A stretch of DNA of 64,000 nt, from positions 1 to 64,000 of the forward strand of contig CAJQOM010000007.1 of assembly GCA_905479985.1 (NCBI GenBank), given 5' to 3'. The notes under the pieces were generated by a model. That model made no database searches, was not told the origin of the DNA, and saw only the letters and a list, made by a program, of their open reading frames with translations. The DNA comes from an uncultured Gammaproteobacteria bacterium (GTDB lineage Bacteria > Pseudomonadota > Gammaproteobacteria > Nitrosococcales > Methylophagaceae). This document shows, in pieces, positions 19,375 through 29,205 of the stretch. Every line of letters begins with the position of its first letter. Position 1 is the first letter of the stretch. Made by a program: the position numbers and the translations under genes.

Positions 19375-19408
19375 AAAAAAAAGCCCCGACCAAGGCCGAG
19401 GCTTTTTT
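19375..19408 (-). terminator. Rho-independent terminator of groSL
   Basis: On the minus strand AAGCCTCGGC pairs with GTCGGGGCTT through ten pairs including two G-U, around a short CTTG loop, followed by eight T. It lies 18 bases after the groL stop. Confidence 0.9.
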
Positions 19409-19425
19409 AAAGTCTTAAAGACAGT

Positions 19426-21066
<1,641 letters not shown>

Positions 21067-21110
21067 TTATTCCTTTTAATATTCTCTAAGTAATGTGTTG
21101 TTACAGACGA

Positions 21111-21401
21111 TTAAGCTTCAATAACAGCGATGATATCGCCTTCGCTCATGACCAATAACGCTTCGCCATCGACTTTAATTTCTGTCGGGCCGTATTGTTT
21201 AAATAGGACAGTGTCACCGACAGCAACATCCATCGCACGCACTTCACCTGAATCTGTAATTCTACCTTTACCTACCGCGATCACTTCACCACGGTCCGGC
21301 TTTTCTGAAGCACTGCCTGGTAAAACAATACCACCGGCGCTCATTGTTTCTTCTTCCATTCGGCGTACAACCACACGATCATGAAGGGGACGAATATTCA
21401 T
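21111..21401 (-). CDS. groS: Co-chaperonin GroES (Hsp10)
   Basis: GroES is the heptameric lid of the GroEL chamber. The 96-residue product has [14 protein letters not shown] at the start, the mobile loop [15 protein letters not shown] (about 17-31) and the [16 protein letters not shown] segment. The length is standard. GAGG lies about 8 bases before the ATG. It heads the groS-groL operon behind an RpoH-type promoter. Confidence 0.99.
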   Translation of the reverse strand: MNIRPLHDRVVVRRMEEETMSAGGIVLPGSASEKPDRGEVIAVGKGRITDSGEVRAMDVAVGDTVLFKQYGPTEIKVDGEALLVMSEGDIIAVIEA

Positions 21402-21446
21402 TTACACTATCCTCAAAAAATGTCTATCAAAAAAGTTTGAACCCCA

Positions 21447-21477
21447 TATATGGGGCTCGTTATAAAAACTTCAATAG
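21447..21477 (-). promoter_or_regulatory. Heat-shock (RpoH) promoter of groSL, within a palindrome
   Basis: On the minus strand CTATTGAAG (21469-21477) and CCCCATATA (21447-21455) are separated by 13 bases and fit the sigma-32 consensus (CTTGAA and CCCCATNT). The -10 lies in a perfect 14-bp palindrome CCCCATATATGGGG (21442-21455), followed by a T-rich stretch. The palindrome may also end transcripts from fxsA. The groS ATG is about 45 bases downstream. Confidence 0.8.
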
Positions 21478-21492
21478 CGACAAGCAAAAATT

Positions 21493-21951
21493 TTATTTCA
21501 GATGCCGCTCTTCATCATTATCAACAACTTCACCTTCTATAATATGGCCATCCTGTTTTTGATGGTTTGAACCAGCCATACCGCCATGAGCTGAAAATTG
21601 GCCCTTGGCAATCAATCTTTTAATTAAGGCCTGTCGGGCAGGGGGAATCAATAACAGAAAGCCCACAGCATCTGTGAAAAATCCGGGAGTCAATAATAGT
21701 CCACCACAAACCAGCAATACCAAACCTTCCATCATTGCCAAAGCAGGCAGCTGCCCTTGCGCCAAAGTCGATTGCGCGCGTAGCATCGTACTTAAGCCTT
21801 GCATTCGTAATAAACCGGCCCCGATCACGGCCGTAGCCACCACCAGAAAGATAGTCCAGCCAGCACCGATGACATCGCCCACCTGAATTAAGAAATAAAT
21901 TTCAATCAGGGGCACGATCAAAAACAACAGAAACAACGAACGAAACATCAC
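21493..21951 (-). CDS. fxsA: FxsA family membrane protein
   Basis: FxsA is a small inner-membrane protein whose overproduction relieves phage T7 exclusion by the F plasmid. Its ordinary role is unknown. The 152-residue product has the family pattern: FRSLFLLFLIVPLIEIYFLIQVG at the start, a second hydrophobic segment with VVATAVIGAGLLRMQG, then LVCGGLLLTPGFFTDAVGFLLLIPP and a polar tail. It sits just upstream of groES, a conserved location in gammaproteobacteria. Confidence 0.93.
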   Translation of the reverse strand: MMFRSLFLLFLIVPLIEIYFLIQVGDVIGAGWTIFLVVATAVIGAGLLRMQGLSTMLRAQSTLAQGQLPALAMMEGLVLLVCGGLLLTPGFFTDAVGFLLLIPPARQALIKRLIAKGQFSAHGGMAGSNHQKQDGHIIEGEVVDNDEERHLK

Positions 21952-22064
21952 ATTTCCAATATCACCTTATGAATCTTATACATAAGGACAAATAGCCGAA
22001 ATTCAAGCCCGCCAGCAATTAAAAACCAGTTGCATAAAAGCAACAAAAATAGACACATGTCGCA

Positions 22065-22082
22065 ATGTCATAAAATTGTCAC
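22065..22082 (+). promoter_or_regulatory. Pho box (PhoB site) upstream of the porin
   Basis: Two direct 7-base half-sites, ATGTCAT and TTGTCAC, are separated by AAAA, the 11-base period of PhoB sites. The 18 bases differ from the Pho box consensus (CTGTCATAWAWCTGTCAY) essentially at positions 1 and 12. It lies 97 bases before the porin's start. A weak -10 (CATTCT, 22094-22099) follows at about the right distance. Confidence 0.72.
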
Positions 22083-22178
22083 ACTCAATTCATCATTCTG
22101 AAACATTTCAACGTTATTGTGTGCTCACTCGGATAGCTTTACCCGATTTTTTTATTATTAACCCAAGAGGATATCCCC

Positions 22179-23561
22179 TTGAAAATCAAATCGACATCAC
22201 TACTCATCGCAAGCGCTTTATTAGGTGCTGCAGTTATGCCTGCCCACGCAAGCAACGACGCTATGATGGACTTATTAAAAGTGCTTCGCGACAAAGGCAC
22301 AATCACTGCTCAAGATTATGACTTACTTGCTAACGCAGCCAAAGTAGATAAAGAAGCCGGCGAGCAAACTAAAGCTGAAGTCAAAAAAGTAGCGGACACT
22401 GCCTTGAAAATGCCTAAAATCACGACTAAAGGTAAAATCCAAGTGGAAAGTGCTGACGGTCAGTACACGTTCCGGCCTATTGGTCGTGTTATGTGGGATT
22501 ACATCGACACCGATGAAGATGGTTCAGGTCAAGATGATTTTCGAGGAACCGAATTACGTCGCCTTCGCTTAGGTTTCCAAGGTAAAGTCAAAAATTGGGG
22601 TTATAAATTCGAAGGTGAATTCAATGGCGGTGAGACGGCCGTTAAAGATGCTTGGATAAACTACAGCGGCCGCTTTGGCGAAGATAAAAACCGTCTTGGC
22701 ATTAAACTAGGTCAATCTCATATTCAATATGGTTTAAATACCAAGATGAGTTCTAAATATATGACCTTTATCGATCGTCCATTATTCACCGATGGTGCCG
22801 TTTCACCAGCACGTGAATCAGGTATTGTTGTCACGACTGCTGCCGATGATTACCGTTGGATGTTATCTTCTGGTTTAACTTTTGGCCAACACGGCAACGG
22901 TGGCAGCAATGATGATCAAGTAAACCGTGATGTACAAGGGAATACCATTTCTGTCAGGGGCTCAGTCATACCCTATATGAAAGATAAACAGCACATGCTA
23001 CAAGTAGGTGCTGGCTATCTCAATCTCAGTGGTGCAGAGAAATATAGATTCCGCCAACGTATCGTCAGTCATGAAGATGCAAAAAGACATATCGAGGGTG
23101 GTCTTAACAGCGGTAACGACCTAGATGGTACCGATGGTTTTACAATGGATTTATTTGGTATTTATGGACCGTTACACACCATTTCCGAATACAACACCTA
23201 TACCATGGATAGCAAAAACGACGCTCTCGATGATGTCGAAGTCGATAGTTATTCTGTTGAAGTTGGTTACTTCCTAACCGGAGAATCAATGAAATGGAGT
23301 AAAGGCTACACTTCAGGTATCACGCCAAAATCAGAACTCGGCGCTTGGCAAGTTGCCGCCCGATTTGAAACGACTGAAATCGAAGGCGATGTTAATGGTA
23401 CCGATGAAATTGATAAGTTTACTATTGGCCTAAAATACTACCCAACAAGCAATATTAGCTTCCTATTAAATTACGACAAAGTCACAGACTTAACAGTCAA
23501 CGGCACAAACGTAGACTTTGAACCTTCTGCATTGAAATTCCGTGCAAATGCATACTGGTAA
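22179..23561 (+). CDS. Phosphate-selective porin (OprO/OprP family)
   Basis: The 460-residue product is an outer-membrane porin of the Porin_O_P family. A signal peptide is cut after AHA (about residue 24). A short helical N-terminal coiled-coil region (about 28-70) follows, and then a beta barrel with GRVMWDYIDTD, RRLRLGFQGKV and the ARESGIVV loop. It ends in ANAYW, a C-terminal aromatic as required for barrel assembly. The start is TTG, with AGAGGA about 9 bases upstream and no better ATG giving the signal peptide. The Pho box upstream suggests induction under phosphate limitation. Phosphate rather than polyphosphate specificity is not decided by sequence. Confidence 0.88.
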   Translation: MKIKSTSLLIASALLGAAVMPAHASNDAMMDLLKVLRDKGTITAQDYDLLANAAKVDKEAGEQTKAEVKKVADTALKMPKITTKGKIQVESADGQYTFRPIGRVMWDYIDTDEDGSGQDDFRGTELRRLRLGFQGKVKNWGYKFEGEFNGGETAVKDAWINYSGRFGEDKNRLGIKLGQSHIQYGLNTKMSSKYMTFIDRPLFTDGAVSPARESGIVVTTAADDYRWMLSSGLTFGQHGNGGSNDDQVNRDVQGNTISVRGSVIPYMKDKQHMLQVGAGYLNLSGAEKYRFRQRIVSHEDAKRHIEGGLNSGNDLDGTDGFTMDLFGIYGPLHTISEYNTYTMDSKNDALDDVEVDSYSVEVGYFLTGESMKWSKGYTSGITPKSELGAWQVAARFETTEIEGDVNGTDEIDKFTIGLKYYPTSNISFLLNYDKVTDLTVNGTNVDFEPSALKFRANAYW

Positions 23562-23586
23562 AACCTAAGTAATAGTATACAAACGT

Positions 23587-23624
23587 AAAAGCCCCGCGCT
23601 ATAACAATAGCATGGGGCTTTTTA
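23587..23624 (+). terminator. Terminator after the porin
   Basis: AAAGCCCC pairs with GGGGCTTT and inside it GCTAT pairs with ATAGC around a 4-base loop, followed by TTT. It lies 25 bases after the porin's stop and separates it from the SH3-domain gene. Confidence 0.9.
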
Positions 23625-23776
23625 CTGTTAGGTCCGCTGTAATATTTATGATAACTTTTTTAGTGTAAATAGCGTGAATCACAGGTCACTCGATTTATTT
23701 TGTGAAACACATCAAATATTCTCACGACGCATCTGATAAAATAATTAGAATTACTCCAACCATAGAAACTAAACCT

Positions 23777-24451
23777 GTGAAAAAACTGATTACGCCTATT
23801 TTACTCAGCCTCATTTTAATCACCCCACTTAACAGTTCAGCAGCCACAACGCGCTATGTCTCAGACGAACTGTCAATTACCATGCGTAATGGTCAAGGCG
23901 TGAAGTTTGGCATTAAAAAAATGCTCAACAGTGGCACTAAATTGAGTATTTTAGAAACCGCCGACTCAGGTTACTCCAAAGTACGCATCCCTGGCGGCGC
24001 AGAAGGTTGGGTCTTAACCCGTTACCTCACTAATACACCGAGTGCGCGTAACCGTGTCGCCAGTAGCGAACAAAAAGCCGCCAACCTTGAATTAGAACTG
24101 GCTAAAGCCAAAGAAGAAATTCAAAGCCTATCATCACAAAACAATAGTGCTGGCAGCCAAAACATGACCTTAACAGAAACCTCACAACGGCTGAAAAAAG
24201 AGCTCGACGACCTGAAAAAAACCGCTTCAAATGCCGTTGCATTAGACAATGAGAACAGACAACTCAAAGGCAAAATCCAGCAAACCGATCACAAAATGCA
24301 ATCGCTGATATTAGAAAACAATGCGCTGAAAGACAGCGAAGCCAAAAACTGGTTTCTTATCGGCGCTGCCGTGTTATTTGGCGGTATTATCCTTGGCTTA
24401 ATTCTCCCTAAACTACGCCTTCAAAAGAAAAACAACTGGGGGAGCTTTTAA
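23777..24451 (+). CDS. SH3-domain protein with coiled coil and C-terminal membrane anchor (TIGR04211-type)
   Basis: With the GTG start at 23777 the product has 224 residues: a signal peptide (KKLITPILLSLILI..., cut near SSA), a bacterial SH3 domain (about 25-90) and a long coiled coil (about 100-190). A C-terminal membrane helix (about 195-215) and a basic tail follow. This is the layout of the TIGR04211 SH3-and-anchor family, which has no assigned role; the SH3 domain may touch peptidoglycan. A GTG at 23702 in frame would add 25 residues in front of the signal peptide, which I think wrong. It is bounded by terminators on both sides, so it is monocistronic. Confidence 0.82.
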   Translation: MKKLITPILLSLILITPLNSSAATTRYVSDELSITMRNGQGVKFGIKKMLNSGTKLSILETADSGYSKVRIPGGAEGWVLTRYLTNTPSARNRVASSEQKAANLELELAKAKEEIQSLSSQNNSAGSQNMTLTETSQRLKKELDDLKKTASNAVALDNENRQLKGKIQQTDHKMQSLILENNALKDSEAKNWFLIGAAVLFGGIILGLILPKLRLQKKNNWGSF

Positions 24452-24480
24452 ATAGCTACCACCAACCCAACACGCATTCA

Positions 24481-24510
24481 AAAAAGCCCACCTCACCGTG
24501 GGCTTTTTTA
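24481..24510. terminator. Bidirectional terminator
   Basis: AAAAAAGCCCAC pairs fully with GTGGGCTTTTTT around a 6-base loop. It works in both directions in principle and stands between the SH3-domain gene and the ars operon. Confidence 0.93.
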
Positions 24511-24539
24511 TATCTCTTTATCTCTCTCCATCGCCAATT

Positions 24540-24583
24540 TGACCTAGCACAAAACTAAACATATACTTTTCCATATATATGTA
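24540..24583 (+). promoter_or_regulatory. ars operon promoter with overlapping inverted repeat (candidate ArsR operator)
   Basis: TTGACC (24540-24545) and TATACT (24563-24568) are separated by 17 bases, a good sigma-70 promoter. An inverted repeat ACATATA (24560-24566) and TATATGT (24577-24583) covers the -10 and the transcription start, where ArsR-family repressors bind and block polymerase. It is followed by a Shine-Dalgarno AGAAGG and the arsR ATG. Confidence 0.75.
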
Positions 24584-24609
24584 TTTTGATATGTAGAAGG
24601 TACTCAATC

Positions 24610-24960
24610 ATGGATATCCAAGCAGACGACTTTTATTCAGCCCTTTCTCACCCAATGCGGCTAAGAGCAACCCTGTTAATTAAACAAATGGACGAACTCT
24701 GCGTCTGTGAACTTACCCACGCTTTAGACTTGGCTCAACCGGTGATTTCAAGACACCTCGCCCAACTCAAAGAAGCGGGCATTCTACTGGCGCGTAAACA
24801 AGGTCTCTGGGTCTATTATCGCCTCAATGATGCATTGCCAAATTGGGCACTAGATATCATTCAAACCACGACTAACGGCATTGCAAGCACATCGCCTTAC
24901 CAAGATGATCTCCAAGCACTCCACACCATGTCAGACCGACCAAATCAAGTCTGCTGCTAA
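24610..24960 (+). CDS. arsR: ArsR family arsenic-responsive repressor
   Basis: This is a winged-helix repressor that should leave its operator when arsenite binds. The 116-residue product starts at the ATG preceded by AGAAGG. It has the HPMRLRATLLI helix, the ELCVCEL motif with C31 and C33, and the recognition helix QPVISRHLAQLKEAG. The third cysteine of the E. coli ArsR site (two residues beyond CVCDL) is replaced by Thr. There is a CC pair at the very C-terminus that could take its place. It heads a three-gene arsenate operon, which supports the arsenic assignment over other metals. Confidence 0.92.
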   Translation: MDIQADDFYSALSHPMRLRATLLIKQMDELCVCELTHALDLAQPVISRHLAQLKEAGILLARKQGLWVYYRLNDALPNWALDIIQTTTNGIASTSPYQDDLQALHTMSDRPNQVCC

Positions 24961-24985
24961 CGTTACGTTTCCAAGGAACAAATAA

Positions 24986-25999
24986 ATGACAATACGCGTT
25001 GCAATTAACGGCTTCGGCCGCATGGGCAAACTCGCTTTACGGGCGGGCTGGGACAATGATGAACTCGAGTTCGTCCATATCAATGAGATCAATGGTGATG
25101 CACAGTGCCATGCCCACTTACTCCAGTTCGATTCTGTCCATGGCCAGTGGGGCAATGACAAAGCCATATCGAGCACAGATAACAGCATCACCCTCGATGA
25201 AAAAACACTGTCTTTTAGTCAATCAACCCACCTTGTTGATATCGACTGGGATACATTAGGCATCGATTTAGTCCTTGAATGCACTGGTCAATTTAAAACA
25301 CAGCAACAGCTACAACCGTATTTCGATCACGGCATCAAAAAAGTGATCGTTTCTGCCCCAGCACCAGAACCAGCACTCAATATTGTCTATGGCGTTAACC
25401 ATCACCTTTATGATCCCGCACAACACCATATTGTCACTGCCGCATCATGCACCACCAATTGCTTAGCGCCTCTAGTCAAAGTCATGCATGAAAATATCGG
25501 CATTAAACATGGTTCTATGACCACCATTCACAACATCACCAATACCCAAACTATCGTAGACAAAGGCCATAAAGATCTCAGACGTGCCAGAGCCAGTAGC
25601 CAATCATTGATCCCAACAACGACTGGTTCAGCCAAAGCCATTACCACGATTTTTCCCGAACTTTCTGGCAAATTAAATGGCTACGCTGTTCGTGTCCCCT
25701 TACTCAATGGTTCAATTACCGACTTTGTGTTCGAAGCCAATCGCGACACCGATGCAGACGAAATTAATCAACTTTTTGAAACCGCGTCGCAAAATAATCT
25801 CTCAGGCATCCTAGGTTACGAAACAAGGCCACTCGTGTCCGCCGATTACACCAATGATCCGCGTTCAAGTATCGTTGATGTGCCGTCGACCATGGTCATC
25901 AACAATACCCAAGTCAAAATCCTTGCTTGGTATGACAATGAATGGGGCTATGTTAATCGCATGATCGATATCGCCCAAATGATGGCGAAACATCTATAA
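24986..25999 (+). CDS. Glyceraldehyde-3-phosphate dehydrogenase of the arsenate operon
   Basis: This GAPDH can use arsenate in place of phosphate, giving 1-arseno-3-phosphoglycerate, the substrate exported by ArsJ. The 337-residue protein has the NAD-binding GFGRMG (9-14), catalytic Cys155 in [11 protein letters not shown] and the C-terminal WYDNEWGY. It is a complete type I GAPDH. The location between arsR and arsJ (25 bases after arsR, 3 before arsJ) marks it as the ArsJ-associated enzyme rather than the main glycolytic one, which should lie elsewhere. It is distinct from the erythrose-4-phosphate enzyme by context only. Confidence 0.94.
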   Translation: MTIRVAINGFGRMGKLALRAGWDNDELEFVHINEINGDAQCHAHLLQFDSVHGQWGNDKAISSTDNSITLDEKTLSFSQSTHLVDIDWDTLGIDLVLECTGQFKTQQQLQPYFDHGIKKVIVSAPAPEPALNIVYGVNHHLYDPAQHHIVTAASCTTNCLAPLVKVMHENIGIKHGSMTTIHNITNTQTIVDKGHKDLRRARASSQSLIPTTTGSAKAITTIFPELSGKLNGYAVRVPLLNGSITDFVFEANRDTDADEINQLFETASQNNLSGILGYETRPLVSADYTNDPRSSIVDVPSTMVINNTQVKILAWYDNEWGYVNRMIDIAQMMAKHL

Positions 26000-26002
26000 A
26001 CG

Positions 26003-27217
26003 ATGTCGGCCAACAGTACCTGCCTCAAAAGCTACGCAATTATTACGGGTGCTTATTGGGCATTCACCCTGACCGATGGTGCTATTCGCATGTTGGTCGT
26101 CCTGTATTTCCACCAACTCGGTTATTCCCCGCTCGCCATCGCAAGTCTCTTTATCTTTTATGAATTGTTCGGCATCATCACCAACCTCTTTGGCGGTTGG
26201 TTAGCAACTTGGATCGGGTTAAATAAAACACTGCTACTTGGTATGACACTTCAAATAGCCGCACTCGCCATGCTCACCGTACCAGCAGAGTACTTAACCG
26301 TCATCTACGTCATGGCAGCCCAAGCCTTATCCGGCATTGCCAAAGATCTCAACAAAATGAGTGCCAAAGCCAGCATCAAACAACTCACTCTAAATGACCC
26401 CAACGCCTCGAAGCGCTTATTCAAATGGGTTGCTGCACTCACCGGCTCTAAAAACACCTTAAAAGGCGTCGGTTATTTCCTTGGTGGCTTACTTTTATCG
26501 CTTTACGGTTTTAGCCAAGCATTGGTCATATTAGCCTCGGGGTTAGTGGTTGCTCTCATCCTCACCAAATACTTACTACCCAAGACCAACAAACAAACAC
26601 AGTTTAAACCCAAATTCTCACAGCTATTTTCCAACTCAGCGCCCATTAACTGGCTCTCGGCTGCCCGGTTTTTCCTATTTGGCGCCAGAGATATTTGGTT
26701 TGTCGTCGCCCTGCCCATTTATCTCAGCCAACAGCTTGGTTGGCAAGCGCAACAAATAGGCAGTTTTTTTGCTTTATGGATTATCGGTTACGGCATTGTC
26801 CAAGCATGTACACCGAGACTCATCAAACTAGTCACACATCACACACCTAATGGTCAAACAGCACAGCGGTTAGCGTCAGCCTTGCTATTTATTCCCCTCA
26901 TTCTTGCCATCGGATTAACACAAAGCCAACAACCTGAATCACTCATTATCGGCGGCCTCGCCCTGTTCGCAGTCTTTTTTGCCCTCAACTCAGCCGTCCA
27001 TTCCTTTCTTATCGTCGACTGGTCACAGCATGACAAAATCGCGATGAACATCGGCTTTTATTACATGGCAAATGCCGGAGGAAGGCTGACAGGTACGCTT
27101 TTATCAGGGCTAATGTATCAACATTTTGGCCTCATTGGCTGTTTGACCATCTCATCACTCTTTATCACCGCAGCGGCGATAATATCATTAAGGTTACCAA
27201 TAAAAACAATGGCTTAA
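26003..27217 (+). CDS. arsJ: Organoarsenical efflux transporter ArsJ (MFS)
   Basis: ArsJ is an inner-membrane major facilitator permease that exports 1-arseno-3-phosphoglycerate, which then breaks down to arsenate outside. The 404-residue protein has about 12 membrane helices with the segments FTLTDGAIRMLVVLYFHQLGY near the start, NLFGGWLATWIGLNK in the first loop, and the LSGIAKDLNKMSAKASI helix-loop typical of ArsJ. It follows the GAPDH gene by 3 bases. The pair gives resistance to arsenate without arsenate reductase. A terminator-like repeat lies 4 bases after its stop. Confidence 0.93.
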   Translation: MSANSTCLKSYAIITGAYWAFTLTDGAIRMLVVLYFHQLGYSPLAIASLFIFYELFGIITNLFGGWLATWIGLNKTLLLGMTLQIAALAMLTVPAEYLTVIYVMAAQALSGIAKDLNKMSAKASIKQLTLNDPNASKRLFKWVAALTGSKNTLKGVGYFLGGLLLSLYGFSQALVILASGLVVALILTKYLLPKTNKQTQFKPKFSQLFSNSAPINWLSAARFFLFGARDIWFVVALPIYLSQQLGWQAQQIGSFFALWIIGYGIVQACTPRLIKLVTHHTPNGQTAQRLASALLFIPLILAIGLTQSQQPESLIIGGLALFAVFFALNSAVHSFLIVDWSQHDKIAMNIGFYYMANAGGRLTGTLLSGLMYQHFGLIGCLTISSLFITAAAIISLRLPIKTMA

Positions 27218-27220
27218 ATA

Positions 27221-27244
27221 TTAAAAGGGCCTGGCCCCTTTTAA
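27221..27244 (+). terminator. Likely terminator of the ars operon
   Basis: TTAAAAGGGCC pairs with GGCCCCTTTTAA with one bulged C, a stem of about 11 pairs and almost no loop. The T tract is only four long, so termination strength is uncertain. It could also be a repeat remnant. Confidence 0.6.
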
Positions 27245-27281
27245 TAAATTGGCGCTGAAAGCCACTAGCTAATGCTTAACT

Positions 27282-27515
27282 TCAGATTTTGCTTTGCGAA
27301 GTCTTGCTGGCAATCGCTGTCACATATAACTGCTCAACCTTCTCGCGTGCCCAGGCTGTTTTACGTAAGAACTTAAGTGATGACTTAACGCTCGGATCAC
27401 TTCTAAAACAATTGATATTGATTCGGTTTGCTAGACCACCCCAGCCAAAATGCGCCACCAGCTCAGTAACAATGGTCTCTAACGTAACACCATGTAATGG
27501 ATTATCTTTCTGCAT
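27282..27515 (-). CDS. VF530-like DNA-binding protein (DUF2132)
   Basis: The 77-residue protein matches the VF530/DUF2132 family over its length: the [21 protein letters not shown] start, [30 protein letters not shown], then a short basic tail. Vibrio VF530 is a small alpha-helical protein with DNA-binding character. The role is not known. A GAGG Shine-Dalgarno lies upstream. Its first ten codons and 5' region are repeated at 30180-30322. It converges on arsJ. Confidence 0.9.
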   Translation of the reverse strand: MQKDNPLHGVTLETIVTELVAHFGWGGLANRININCFRSDPSVKSSLKFLRKTAWAREKVEQLYVTAIASKTSQSKI

Positions 27516-27626
27516 TGGGTCTAACTTCCTCGGGAATATGACGTGTTATTTTATTGCGACAGCAACCGTGCTACTAATAATTTTAGCCTTTAAAACAGTA
27601 TCTTAAACTAAAATAGCTCTGACCCC
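27486..27626. repeat. Imperfect direct repeat A (VF530 5' end and leader)
   Basis: This copy covers codons 1-10 of the VF530-like gene and its upstream region and ends with GACCCC immediately before the stop codon of the GDYXXLXY gene. It aligns along its length with 30180-30322; the first 30 coding bases match at 26 of 30 and the flank at roughly 70 per cent by eye. Both copies keep the Shine-Dalgarno and the terminal GAGCT/GACCCC block. Confidence 0.8.
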
Positions 27627-28151
27627 TTATGGAATTTCAGCCACCAATTTATTCAATTCAATATCGCGCATAGCCACCAAGAGTAACTCACCCTCATCAT
27701 CAACGCGAAATTCACCATATTGTGCTGATTCATATGTTTTAGCATCGCCTTCTTGAAAGAAAAAGGCATTAGTCGCAAACTTCACCGCGCCATCGCGAAT
27801 CCGGTAATCCAATAGCATCTCACCTTCCGACAACGCCTTATCTTGATGAATTCGCACAAAACTCGCAATAAGCTTCTGATCAAGAGACACAATCACCTGA
27901 CCATCCGACGCATCTACATCATGCCGCCAACGCTTCCCTTGTTCAATTTTTGGCAAAGCGTTATAAATCTCGCGCGACAGTGCAAAATTCAGCGCCATAT
28001 AATCACCCTGCATTAAGGAGCGAGGATCAACCGGCGCCAACTCAATAAACACCACTTTACCGGTCGCTAAATGTTTCTCTTTACCGATAATAGACCCATT
28101 GATCAGCCCTAAAGCCAAAATCAATCCCACTAATGCGATAACTTTACGCAT
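27627..28151 (-). CDS. GDYXXLXY domain protein
   Basis: The 174-residue product has an N-terminal hydrophobic segment (about 4-22) acting as signal or anchor, and the family motif GDYMALNF at about 49-56 preceded by PVDPRSLMQ. It is presumably periplasmic and membrane-attached. Homologues are usually encoded beside DUF2157 and DUF4401 proteins, as here, but no activity is known. The start overlaps the end of the DUF4401 gene by 8 bases. The stop touches repeat A. Confidence 0.85.
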   Translation of the reverse strand: MRKVIALVGLILALGLINGSIIGKEKHLATGKVVFIELAPVDPRSLMQGDYMALNFALSREIYNALPKIEQGKRWRHDVDASDGQVIVSLDQKLIASFVRIHQDKALSEGEMLLDYRIRDGAVKFATNAFFFQEGDAKTYESAQYGEFRVDDEGELLLVAMRDIELNKLVAEIP

Positions 28152-29205
28152 CCGATAGCGCCTTCTTAAAAAGTGAGCAATGCACCAACGTCCAACGAAT
28201 CAGTAATAGCACCAAACCTAAGATCAACAACGTCATGGATTTCTCCAACAAAGTGACATCAAGGAAATAATAATATGCAGAAACATAAGACAGCAAAGAC
28301 ACAATACCCAGCCCCATCAATACCCTATTGCTACTTGAAAACCCAAGCACAAGAATCATTAAGCCAACCGTAATGCCATTGGCTTCCAATGAAACAAGGC
28401 CAATGAGTAAGGTCGACGAAAATGCCATCAGCGCAATGGGGCTCGTTAGCCCGACGTGGTATTTTCTTAATAACTGCCACACCACAAACAACAACACCGC
28501 ACAGGACAGTGCCTCACCCATCCAAGGTCTAATACCATAATCTGTCACAGTAGCATCCCAGAGCAGCTCCCGCGGTACAAACAACCCGGTTCCTTTAATC
28601 TGAATCATCGCTAACACAAGACCATAGCCAATCGCATTGAGCATCTTCTGATATCGAGGAGATCTAAACTCATTAAGCCAGATCCAAGCACCTATAAACA
28701 TCACAACACAGCCAAACAAATAGGCAATACCAACCTCATACAGCGCCATTGAGAAAGCAATCGCAGCAAAAAAAGATGAAAACACGCGATGTACAAAATG
28801 CAACATGGTGATCGCCAAAACAACCTGAAATACTGCACCGAGTGTCCATATCCAAAACCAGCTTTCATCTGTCATTTGAAAGACTGCGATAGCAATTAAG
28901 ACTTGCCCTGCCAAGCTAGCTGCAAGGCCAAGATGTTCAAAAAAATCAGACCCTTGCTGTCTAAAAATAATGAATGCACCACCCACCATTAAGCCGCCGA
29001 TAATAAGACAAGCCGCTACGCTCTCAAATAAATCATCGAAAACCAAGGCGATACAGATAAAAAGTAAAATCGAGGCTATCCAGGCAGACACTGCCGTCAG
29101 GGTTTTAACATACCAAGGTGAATCAATTTCACCGCTTGCTGGCTGTTCGCCGACGACCAAGTCATGGTCTTGCAACTTGGTCCATAACGCGCTCGACTGA
29201 CTCAT
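28144..29205 (-). CDS. DUF4401 multi-pass membrane protein
   Basis: The 353-residue protein has a soluble N-terminal stretch of about 33 residues (SPWYVKTLTAVSAW opening the first helix) and about nine or ten membrane helices. A C-terminal segment LLILGLVLLLIRW follows. It matches DUF4401 in pattern and in its place between DUF2157 and GDYXXLXY genes. Function is unknown. It shares a 4-base ATGA overlap with the DUF2157 gene before it, so the three are one operon. Confidence 0.82.
   Translation of the reverse strand: MSQSSALWTKLQDHDLVVGEQPASGEIDSPWYVKTLTAVSAWIASILLFICIALVFDDLFESVAACLIIGGLMVGGAFIIFRQQGSDFFEHLGLAASLAGQVLIAIAVFQMTDESWFWIWTLGAVFQVVLAITMLHFVHRVFSSFFAAIAFSMALYEVGIAYLFGCVVMFIGAWIWLNEFRSPRYQKMLNAIGYGLVLAMIQIKGTGLFVPRELLWDATVTDYGIRPWMGEALSCAVLLFVVWQLLRKYHVGLTSPIALMAFSSTLLIGLVSLEANGITVGLMILVLGFSSSNRVLMGLGIVSLLSYVSAYYYFLDVTLLEKSMTLLILGLVLLLIRWTLVHCSLFKKALSDA

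Noticed and set aside
22076-22321. 81-residue open frame overlapping the porin start
   Set aside because: It overlaps the Pho box and the signal peptide of the porin in another frame and has no plausible protein pattern.
27289-27606. 105-residue plus-strand frame over the VF530 gene
   Set aside because: It is the opposite reading of the VF530 gene and of repeat A, and the family match is on the minus strand.
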